Made by a program: the position numbers and the translations under genes. This document shows positions 31,742 to 40,386 of a DNA stretch of 50,482 nucleotides, in pieces. The stretch is from Nemertoderma westbladi. Its lineage: Eukaryota; Xenacoelomorpha; Nemertodermatida; Nemertodermatidae. Location of the stretch: contig JAUCBJ010001912.1 in NCBI GenBank assembly GCA_032718475.1, positions 1-50,482 on the forward strand, given 5' to 3'. Position 1 is the stretch's first letter; every line of letters begins with the position of its first letter. The notes under the pieces are model-generated. The model did not search any database. It saw nothing but the letters and a program-made list of their open reading frames with translations, and had not been told where the DNA came from.

Positions 31742-34342
31742 CTATTTCTTTCTCTGATACGCCTTTCGTCCTTTCGCCCGTCGACTCTCATCGATCGCTA
31801 TGGCTGGTAGAGGAGCGTCAACATCCATTGTGAGTAACGCTTCGGCTTGTCTCCTGGCGGCTCTTCCTTTCGATGGCATAGGGATCATGTCGGTTCGTCT
31901 TTCCAACTCAGATTTGCGTGCCTCTAGGAACCACTCTCCGTCACCGAACTCCTCTTTATACGAGTATAATCGTCTAATGACTTCAAATGGACCGAATAAT
32001 CCGGCGCTCAGTAGCAGATCCACGTAATGGAAAGGTAGCGTGGCCGACGTGTGGAGGCGTTCCGGGAAGGAGAAATACCCGCACGCCATCTCCTGCGCAA
32101 TATTCCGAGCGTTTCTCCGAACCTTGGTCTTTAAGTGGCTGTTTGCGTATGTTTCAAACATGACCATATCTCCCATAGCGGTAACGTCTTTGGTTGGACA
32201 TTTGATATAGCAGCGGGGGCTAGAGGAATGTCCACGGAAACCGCACGTGGTGCAGAGGTTATAAAGGATCGGACAGACGGAAACGTCGTGGCCCGATGTC
32301 GCGCAGTATGGGCAATAGAGTATCCCGAGGAGCTGGAGGCATGAATCGGTAACCCGATTCCTTCTACCGCGTGGGCACTGCTCCGAACCACAGTCGCCGC
32401 ATACCTCCAACTGCATCTCTCGACCAGGAAATATCGGAATCGGGACGCCGACGTGATACTCGAGTCGTCGGTCGCTCTTCGGAATATTCGCGGTGGTCGG
32501 TAGCCCGCGGAAGGCTAGGCTTTTGCGTAGTAGGTTCTCACTCCGATAACCTTCCTTGTATCCCGCTGGTCTCAACTCGGATGACCGTTTCTGGCGGTGG
32601 ATCCATTCAGTTTGCTCGGCGTACCAACGGGTTAGTCGCATAGGGTCCTGAGGAACGGCGGGTGTAGTAGCCACCGCTGGTCGGCGAAGAGGTGCCGGGG
32701 TTTTAGACGGAGGGATACCGAGGAGATCGTCGGGGGTCGGCGCATCGCTGGGGCCCTCCTCGATCAGTATCGCTGCGCGGGTCCATTGGTGGCTGGTACT
32801 CGGAATCTCCGACGACCAATCTTCGCCACCCGGGAAAGGATACGGGGATAACCGTTGGCATATGTCGCCGAAATCGCTCAATGCGGCTGTAGTGGCTACC
32901 TCCCTCGCGGGGCTACCGGAGCCGCGTGGGGTGTAAACGCCTGCTCTCTTCATCGGTTCGGCCGAGGCAACCCGTTTGGCGGCCGGTCCATACGCGGCCT
33001 CCGGCTCGAGTTGTCGCTTCGGGGTGGAGAGTAGAACACCCTCGTTTAGCCATATCTCTTCCCCTTCCGAAGAGATCAGAGGCTCCTCCGCACCGAGAAG
33101 TTCGGTAATCGTAGGGATGTCGTAAGGTCCGCTCTCGTCCCAGGAATCGATAACGGCGAGCGTTTTAGTCTCTCCCGGTGCGATGTTCTCGACCGCTTTG
33201 AACGTGTGGTGTATGACCTCGTTCCAGTCGTAGTCGACGAAGGAAAGGGGGACCGCCGTAATAAGGTTATCGAGAGTTTTACAGATAAACTTAGCAACGG
33301 TGTAGCATTCCATAATGACGTAAACGTAGTTCCGTCGATCGGGATTCTCCCACCTTTGGTGTATCGTCCACTTCCGATCAACGTCCTTCCATCGACCCTC
33401 TCGCTCGCTCTTTATTTCTAATCCCGGGTATCCACCGTATATTTTATTATAGTCCCGGAATTTCTGGGGTTTGAAGTCGATACCGCCGTTGAGCACAGCG
33501 AGGTAGCCGATCCCTGATTTCGTCGGTCTCACCTCTTGGAATCCTCGCATGAACTCGGCGAATCGTAACCAGGCTAGTAGCGTTTGAGTGTCGATGCAAT
33601 GGCTAAGGGCGTTGAGGTCGTCTCGTCGGTTTCTTCCTGCAGGATCGTTCACGTAGTCATTCCGGACGTCCGCCTTGATATCCGACCCGATTTTAATGAC
33701 GTCGAAGTCGAAGAGGATCTTTTGGATTTCCGGAGGCAGCAACCAGATCACTCCAGCTGCCTGCACTTCCTGTCTGGGTGTCGGGAATATTCGGCACACC
33801 AGTACCAAACCGTCCAGGGTTCCGAGGATGACGACTAAGGATCGACCGTATTCTTTCGCCCCGTACTTTTCCTGGTAGTCGTCTCGGTTCTGGATAATCG
33901 ATACGCGTTCCTCTCGAAGCGTCGCCGTACACTCCGACAGGTTTCCCCAGTGGGCGAGGTACGTACTCTTGTCGTCGACGAAACTTTGACATCTCGCCAA
34001 CGTAATCGCTTTCGAGGTAGGCGTCGCGTTTCCCTCGTTGTCGTAGATCAAACATCGGGATCTGTAGACGCTCTGCCGGAACGTTTCCCAAAACGACGAA
34101 TCGTCCCCTCCGGTTGCCTTTGCGTTCCGAGTTATTTTCAGTCTCGTACTAGCATCAGCTAACCGGAGGGCTCGTAGATTCTTAGAATCCGGTCCCTCTC
34201 GCCCGGTGAATTTAATGACTCGCACGTTCTCATTTAGCAGGGTGCTCCAATTTGTATCAAAGTCAGGGGATCCGGGTTGCGAATATTCCAGTAGATCTAT
34301 CGTGTTACGTAATTCGCCGATAATTTGTCGATTTGGGTCCAT
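31742..34342 (-). CDS. BEL B ORF3: exonuclease-like and zinc-knuckle protein, 866 aa
   Basis: Intact ATG-to-stop frame between integrase and the 3' LTR. Residues about 145-365 look like an RNase D/WRN-type 3'-5' exonuclease: VVILGTLDGLVLV (168-182), LPPEIQKIL then VIKIGSDIKADV (202-226, motif II, Asp221/Asp225), a CIDTQTLLAW helix (249-258), GIGYLAVLNGG (277-287) and YVIMECYTVAKFI (341-353, motif III with Glu345 where Asp is usual). The motif I Asp/Glu pair is not clear (candidates Asp154/Asp155), so activity is uncertain. A Pro/Ala-rich linker follows. Then come a Cys cluster (648-656), a perfect CX2CX4HX4C knuckle (677-690) and a CX2CX4HX5C one (697-711), and a basic C-terminus. No signal peptide or membrane segment is seen, so it is not an envelope. 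The fold call is by eye. Confidence 0.7.
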   Translation of the reverse strand: MDPNRQIIGELRNTIDLLEYSQPGSPDFDTNWSTLLNENVRVIKFTGREGPDSKNLRALRLADASTRLKITRNAKATGGDDSSFWETFRQSVYRSRCLIYDNEGNATPTSKAITLARCQSFVDDKSTYLAHWGNLSECTATLREERVSIIQNRDDYQEKYGAKEYGRSLVVILGTLDGLVLVCRIFPTPRQEVQAAGVIWLLPPEIQKILFDFDVIKIGSDIKADVRNDYVNDPAGRNRRDDLNALSHCIDTQTLLAWLRFAEFMRGFQEVRPTKSGIGYLAVLNGGIDFKPQKFRDYNKIYGGYPGLEIKSEREGRWKDVDRKWTIHQRWENPDRRNYVYVIMECYTVAKFICKTLDNLITAVPLSFVDYDWNEVIHHTFKAVENIAPGETKTLAVIDSWDESGPYDIPTITELLGAEEPLISSEGEEIWLNEGVLLSTPKRQLEPEAAYGPAAKRVASAEPMKRAGVYTPRGSGSPAREVATTAALSDFGDICQRLSPYPFPGGEDWSSEIPSTSHQWTRAAILIEEGPSDAPTPDDLLGIPPSKTPAPLRRPAVATTPAVPQDPMRLTRWYAEQTEWIHRQKRSSELRPAGYKEGYRSENLLRKSLAFRGLPTTANIPKSDRRLEYHVGVPIPIFPGREMQLEVCGDCGSEQCPRGRRNRVTDSCLQLLGILYCPYCATSGHDVSVCPILYNLCTTCGFRGHSSSPRCYIKCPTKDVTAMGDMVMFETYANSHLKTKVRRNARNIAQEMACGYFSFPERLHTSATLPFHYVDLLLSAGLFGPFEVIRRLYSYKEEFGDGEWFLEARKSELERRTDMIPMPSKGRAARRQAEALLTMDVDAPLPAIAIDESRRAKGRKAYQRKK

Positions 34343-35589
34343 ATTTACGATTATATCCGTTACAAATTAGATCAGTTAATTATAAGTCCAGAAAGTCTGA
34401 AACTATAGCGATAGCAGAATAATTCAGTTTTTTATTTAATTCAGTTTATTAATAACATTGCTATATAGGCATCTATCATCTTATTGCTAATACATTCAGC
34501 ATTTACAGTTACTATAGCTATACATAATATCCAACCAGTTTTTTATGACTTTTTTGTCCTTTCTTTTTTTCAATTCTTTTCTTAGACTTTTTTTATACCT
34601 TTTTTTTTTGTCTTTTTTCATTTCTCTTTATTATTTCATCGCATTTCATTTATTTCCACATATATTTCGACATTTAGTTCCACCATTTATTCCACATTTA
34701 TTTATTTCCACATCATCATTGGGTTTATAGCCCCCCGGCTATCATCATTGTTATAAGCGCAGCACCAGGGTGCGCATCATTACATTTTCATCAGCATACG
34801 CGTCATCATTCAGGTTTATAGTAGAGTTGTCTGATCCTTTTCATCGTTTCCAACTATATTCAATCATTTTCTTTGGTTAATCTTTGTCGTGGAAGGGGTG
34901 TTACGCGGCAATCTGGGATCTACAGCTGGACTCGTTACACCGCCTACGCCCCAAACTGCGCACGTAACGGACAATGAAGACGCTGGGAGTGAAGTCACGT
35001 GGATGCACCATGGACCCACCAGAATAACACTCCCAACAACATAAAGCTCAGTCGACGAAGTCATGTGGGATGGGGTTACGCAACATTCTGGGATCTACAG
35101 CTGGACTCGTTACACCGCCTACGCCCCAAAATCCACGCAACGGTCCCACCAGAATAACGCGACTGAGAAACATAAAACCCTCTATCGTCGAAGTCACGTG
35201 GATGCACCATGGACCCACCAGAATAACGGGATAGAGGGGGTGTTGCGCGGCAATCCAGGATCTACAGCTGGACTCGTTACACCGCCTACACCCCGAACTG
35301 CGCACGCAACGGACAACATAACATACTGCGATGAATACAATGAATTCCACTTCAAATCTTTTCCATTTCCAATAATCCAATATCGTAGGTCCTGATGACC
35401 AAAATCAGGGTAAACAATACATAAACGACCCTGCGTCAGTCGAAACATCTGCAGGGTGATGCTGGACTCCACATAACACACGAGGAAACACAAATACCAT
35501 TGCGTGGTTACATTTGGTTTAAGGGGGGTCCATAACTCATTGTCAGTAAATCACAGTTTAAAAGAGTTTGTCAACATGATGAGAAGGGT
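34343..35589 (-). other. BEL B spacer between integrase and ORF3
   Basis: No long frame on the element strand. It contains a T-rich tract at 34540-34640 (A-rich on the minus strand) and a tandem repeat at 34889-35325. It may carry signals for expressing ORF3, such as a splice acceptor or internal promoter, but none can be pinpointed. Confidence 0.5.
34889..35325. repeat. Three-copy tandem repeat of about 170 bp in BEL B
   Basis: The core GATCTACAGCTGGACTCGTT followed by ACACCGCCTAC occurs near 34917, 35092 and 35258. A second block, GTGGATGCACCATGGACCCA with CCAGAATAAC, occurs fully near 34998 and 35200 and partly near 35147. Some copies include GTCACGTGG, an E-box core. Units differ by indels, so the period varies around 170 bp. 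Confidence 0.75.
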
Positions 35590-37230
35590 TTAAACGCATT
35601 TGTCATTGTCACCAATGTCTGCAGCAGGATCTTGAGTAGGGATTTTATCACCTCTCGTAGAGTCACCGCTATCATTGCCTTCAAGAAGGCACAGCTTCTG
35701 GATGGGGCGTTGGTAGTGGCCCGATTTCGTTTGTATCGTCACAGTCCTCGCAAGTCCGTCTTTGCTTGGGTGTATGGTCACGACCCGCGCCACAGGCCAG
35801 TGAACGCGGTCTTTGAGATCTTCTTTAACTAGTACCATGTCGCCAACTGCGACGTTCCGGTAGGTGTTGTTCCATTTCCTCCTGGTCCGGAGGGTTATGA
35901 GGTACTCCTGGGCCCAAATTCTCCACCAATGCGCTGCCAACGCTTGGGCCTTTTTCCAGTTTGTATGTTTCGCGATCTCGTTGGGATCCGGGAACATGGT
36001 TTCCGGGAGGACGTGGGTTTTGGGTCTCCCCAGTAAGTGGTTAGGAGTGAGGGGCTCCAGGTCTGTGGGGTCGTCGCGGATAGGAACAATGGGTCGATTG
36101 TTCAGGGTAGCCGTGATCTCGCAGAATGTTGTGCGGAGGGTGTCATGGGTTACCCGGGTATCGCCTAGAGCGACGCGCATGGATCGTTTCACTAGGTCGA
36201 TCAGTTTCTCCCATACCCCGCTCGTATGGGGTGCTAAGGGGGTCTGGAAGTGCCACTGTATCTGGTGTTCCTTCCAGACTTGGGATGCGGTGTTATCGGT
36301 AAACCATCCCTCGATCGCCTCTCTAAGTTCTCTTTCTCCTCCCACAAAGTTTGTACCATTATCGGAATACATGTGGCGGCATTTCCCGTTGTTCGCCACG
36401 AACCGACGCAGAGCGTTGATGAATGCGTGTTGTGTCAGATTTACCACGATATCTAGGTAAATTGCCCTAGACCTTAGGCAGGTGAAGATGGCTCCCCAGC
36501 ATTTGATGTTGGATCGTCGTTCAATAACCGTGAACGGTCCGAAACAGTCCACTCCGGTGACGTAGAATGGTGGGGAATCCGCTTGTAGACGGGTGGCTGG
36601 TAAGTCGGCCATCTTTTGGGTGATTGGTGGCGCTAGGTAACGTCTGCAGGTGAAGCAACGTTTCAACACTTTCCGGATCAGTGGCTGGATGTGGGTGATC
36701 CAATATCTTTGTCTTATATTAGCTATAATCCAATTCTGTCCTGCGTGGTGGTTGTCCTCGTGACATTGTAGAATTAATAGCTTAGCTAGTGTCGACGTTC
36801 CGGGCAGAAGCGCCGGGTATTTAACCTCATATTCGACCGGGGCGTTTGCCATCCGGGTATTCAGTCGGATCAGTCCGTCCTCTCCCATCATTGGTCTCAG
36901 TTGGTAGACTGGGCTGTCCGGTTTCAACGTTTTGCCCGCACTAAGTTGTTCCCATTCATCGGGGAAACTTTCTTTCTGGACATATCTAACAATACACTTC
37001 TCTGCGATAATAAGTTCTTGTATATTCCGTTGAACTATCGGTTTGTTGTTTTTCCACCGTAGGAAGTTGCGAAGGGTTATAACGTGGTGGACGAGCCGTC
37101 TCATGGATGAAGTTCGCTCGATCAACCGATGTAAAGACGCCGCTAGTTGGGTGATCATCGCGACGTTATAGTGCCTGCCCGAGTCCTTTGCAGGCTCAGT
37201 CAGACAACTATAAATTTCCACCGCGTTGCT
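35590..37230 (-). pseudogene. BEL B integrase, after in-frame TGA
   Basis: The frame is continuous with pol and separated only by TGA (37231-37233). The first start-like codon is GTG at 37221. It shows the helical linker, an HHCC finger (CHEDNHHAGQN to CFTCRRY), the core with GVDCFGPF, MYSDNGTNFVGG and SGVWEKLIDL (D, D, E), NHLLGRP and the BEL C-terminal domain (VAVGDMVLVKEDL, then RPIQKLCLLE). The product is about 543 residues. Replacing the TGA by CGA would rejoin it to Pol, so a CpG transition is the simplest reading. Confidence 0.85.
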
Positions 37231-40200
37231 TCAATGGATTTTACGGATCTCTTTATCGTCCTCGGAGTATTTTCTGCTATCGAGTTCGGGGTCGAATCGG
37301 GTACTCCATGTTAATTGTGGCTGCTGTAGGAATTCCGGGCCTGTAAGCCAGAGTTTACTTTTACCGAGTTGTTTTGGGGTGGCGCCTCGGCTTGATAAGT
37401 CCGCTGGGTTTTCCTTCCCATTCACGTGATGCCACTGTTCTCGGCCGGTACACTGTTTAATCTCCGTGGCTCGGTTTGCAACAAACGTGGTGTGACGCCG
37501 TGATGGAGAGTGGAGATAATAGAGAACTATACTCGAATCTACCCAGAAGTGTTGAGATTCTATGGGGATCCGTAGGTTCCGCATGACCATGCGATTCTGT
37601 CTTACTGCCCAAACTGCAGCTTGTAGCTCGAGTCTCGGAATCGTTGCTACGAATTCCCCGGATACTGTCTTTGCTTTGGAGAATAAGAAGCTTGTATCGC
37701 CGTTTCCATCGTTACTTAGTCTCCGTAAGAAGGTGACTACGCCGATTCCGGTATTCGAAGCATCCGAAAAGGTGTGGAGCTGGAAGATATCGGTGGGCAA
37801 TTTATCTAGGAAGAACGGTCTAGGTATCCGCATAAGATGTAGGTGTTCGAGCTGCTCCGTCCATTTTCTCCATTTGACGCTGAGGTATGGGGGGAGCTCG
37901 TCGTCCCATCCCAGTCCTTCTATCCACATTTCCTTAATCAGGTTCATTCCGGCCAAGGTTACTGGAGAGATGAAATTTAGTGGGTCGAAGATGGCGCTTT
38001 TTATCGACAAACATCCCCTTTTTGTCATAGGCTTGCGTAGGGGTTTATATTTGAAGATTAATTCGTCTGATTCTATGTCCCATTCAATCCCGAGTACACG
38101 ATGTTCCACATCCTCTGAATACATTTTGTTATTTTCCAGCCGGATGTCCTCCGGAAACTTTTCCATAAGTGTTTTGTCGTGGGATCTGAACTTCACAAGC
38201 GGAAACCCTCCTTTCTTTAGACATTCTACCATCCCCATTGCTAGCCGATATGCCTCATCCACATTATCTGCGCCGGCGCATCCGTCGTCCACGTAGAAGC
38301 ATCGTCGAATGGTTTCTATGACGGTTGGAGGGAACTCGTTTTCGCACATAGTTGCCGTCCTCTTTAGCATGTCACTGCATGCTACCGGCGAGTCCTTAGC
38401 GCCGAAGATCCTGACGACCATACGCATTACGTCTACGTCCTTTATCGTGAGTTGGCTAATCTCCTGTTGAGTAAGCGTTTTATCCGTCCATAGGATACGT
38501 AGACAGTCCGAGTCTCTTGGTAACGTACGAACTTGATGAAACATGGCCTTGATGTCACAGGTGAATGCTACCCGGTTTTCCCTGAACCTGATCAATACGC
38601 CAATGAGTGTGCTATATATGTTGGGTCCCGTGTAAAGTTGACTGTTTAGGGATTCGCGCTGGTACATAGCGGCAGCATCATTTACCACTCGGATTTTCCC
38701 ACCTTTGCGGGCTTCTACTACATAGTGGGTTGGGAGATAATATGTTCTTTTACCACCTTGCAGTTCGTTCCGTGGTACCATTTCTGCTAATCCATCATCG
38801 AGATATCCTTGGATTACGGTATTATATTTCTCCTTTATCTCGGGTTGGTCATTCAGCCGGCATAGAATCCCTTTAAGTCGCCTAAGTGCCATGCTGGCAT
38901 TGTTTGCCATTGGTTTGTTTGGGTCCTTCCATAACATAGGTGAACACCAGTGTCCGTCTTTAAACGTGGCCTGGTCGAGAACGTCCATACAATATTGGTC
39001 CTCTTCGGATGGGTTTTCGTCCTTTTCCGCGAACTCCTGGGTCTCCAAATTAAAATATTTCGTCATCTCTCGTTGGGTTTTCTCGGTTTCCAGAAACAAC
39101 TCCTCGTCAAAATCCGAAGCTGAGCAATAACCCACGGAGGTTGCATTCTCTGTAATCTGGCATTTGGGAAGGTAGGTATAGGTGTCTGTAGTTTCCTCCT
39201 TAATGCCGCAGAGTGTCCATCCCATTATTGTTCGTTCAGCATAAAATCCGTCATCCTGGTTTATAGATCGGGCGATATCTCCGGTGGGGATGTGTAGTTC
39301 CGGTGTATCAAGTCCGATCAGTAGGGTGATGCGGTTTACGTCCAACTGCGGACACCTCAGGTCTACATCGTCTCTTTCCAATTGTATGAGGGGGGCGTAC
39401 TCGGCTGATTGTCGGAACCGCACCCGGAGGTCTGTGTGTACCAAGGCGTTCTTGATGGTTAACTTAGCCGTTTCGTAGCCCTTCATCACTCCTTCCATCT
39501 GGAGTTGCACCTCCCCGCACTCTACCTCTCTGTTATCGGTGATGGTTTGTATGGGCCGTTTACAAGGTTCATATTCTAGGCCGAGTTGCTCAAGGAAATC
39601 CCGGTCGATGATGGTTCCGTCGGACCCGTTATCGAGGAACGCGAGTGTCGTCAAAGATTTGCCGACTCCTTGGATCCTTACTGGGATTACCTTTGCGAAG
39701 ACCATGTAGCGGCGATTTATAAGATTAATCGTGGCCGAAATATTTGTTACTTGTGGTGTATCGGTGGAGATTTTAAACGGGTTGGTTTCTCTCCGTTGGG
39801 TTGTCCGGGTTCCTTTGAAGACGTGGTTTGTTTCTCCTCTTCGCCTGGCTTCGATCCGAAAAGGGAGGGTAGTAAAATCGAAGTTCGCGGGGATGTGGAG
39901 GAGCGTGTGATGGCGTTGGTCGTTACAGACAGCACAGCATGATCTTTGGTCGCACTCCCGAACATAGTGACCTGTTCCAAGACACTGGAAGCATCCTCGG
40001 TGTTTCATTATCGCCTCGAAGCGCGGGACGAGTTCGGCGAACTGAAACTTTCTGCAGAATTCCACTTTATGTTTCTCCCCACAGAAGAGACAGAGCAGGG
40101 AATTTGTGATGCCTTCCCTGTCGGGTGCCCAACTCGCGAGATAACATGCCCATTCCTCGGTGGATGTCGGTTCCTCGTAGTCTTCGTCGTCGGAATCCTC

Positions 40201-40368
40201 GGCCATGGTGATGGCCATCGTACTCACCGGTGGGGGGCGGAATCTCGGTTTCGGAGGGGTTATCTTACTCCTGGAGTTGCTTTCTATTCCGTCCAACTTT
40301 GCGAGACTCTGTTTTGAAAACATCGAGTCATTCATGGCTTCGGAGATATCGTCCAGGAATGCCGACAT
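37231..40368 (-). CDS. BEL B nucleocapsid, protease, RT and RNase H
   Basis: A 1045-codon frame in the same register as gag, which ends at TGA (40387-40389). ATG at 40368. It begins with zinc knuckles (CLFCGEKHKVEFC, and CFQCLGTGHYVREC of CX2CX4HX4C type), followed by retropepsin LAFLDNGSDG, BEL RT with RVVNDAAAMYQRESLNS, FTCDIKAMFHQVRT and YVDDGCAG (about 38279-38300), and RNase H with HTFSDASNTGIG and VDSSIVLYYL. It ends at TGA (37231-37233) just before the integrase. Because the knuckles lie after the first TGA, the gag product as written lacks nucleocapsid, which argues that this stop is a mutation. Confidence 0.88.
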   Translation of the reverse strand: MSAFLDDISEAMNDSMFSKQSLAKLDGIESNSRSKITPPKPRFRPPPVSTMAITMAEDSDDEDYEEPTSTEEWACYLASWAPDREGITNSLLCLFCGEKHKVEFCRKFQFAELVPRFEAIMKHRGCFQCLGTGHYVRECDQRSCCAVCNDQRHHTLLHIPANFDFTTLPFRIEARRRGETNHVFKGTRTTQRRETNPFKISTDTPQVTNISATINLINRRYMVFAKVIPVRIQGVGKSLTTLAFLDNGSDGTIIDRDFLEQLGLEYEPCKRPIQTITDNREVECGEVQLQMEGVMKGYETAKLTIKNALVHTDLRVRFRQSAEYAPLIQLERDDVDLRCPQLDVNRITLLIGLDTPELHIPTGDIARSINQDDGFYAERTIMGWTLCGIKEETTDTYTYLPKCQITENATSVGYCSASDFDEELFLETEKTQREMTKYFNLETQEFAEKDENPSEEDQYCMDVLDQATFKDGHWCSPMLWKDPNKPMANNASMALRRLKGILCRLNDQPEIKEKYNTVIQGYLDDGLAEMVPRNELQGGKRTYYLPTHYVVEARKGGKIRVVNDAAAMYQRESLNSQLYTGPNIYSTLIGVLIRFRENRVAFTCDIKAMFHQVRTLPRDSDCLRILWTDKTLTQQEISQLTIKDVDVMRMVVRIFGAKDSPVACSDMLKRTATMCENEFPPTVIETIRRCFYVDDGCAGADNVDEAYRLAMGMVECLKKGGFPLVKFRSHDKTLMEKFPEDIRLENNKMYSEDVEHRVLGIEWDIESDELIFKYKPLRKPMTKRGCLSIKSAIFDPLNFISPVTLAGMNLIKEMWIEGLGWDDELPPYLSVKWRKWTEQLEHLHLMRIPRPFFLDKLPTDIFQLHTFSDASNTGIGVVTFLRRLSNDGNGDTSFLFSKAKTVSGEFVATIPRLELQAAVWAVRQNRMVMRNLRIPIESQHFWVDSSIVLYYLHSPSRRHTTFVANRATEIKQCTGREQWHHVNGKENPADLSSRGATPKQLGKSKLWLTGPEFLQQPQLTWSTRFDPELDSRKYSEDDKEIRKIH

Positions 40369-40386
40369 TTCAAGGAAGCTAGGATC

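Noticed and set aside
31742-34342. Envelope gene in BEL B
   Set aside because: No signal peptide, transmembrane helix or furin-like site is seen. Zinc knuckles and an exonuclease-like pattern point elsewhere.
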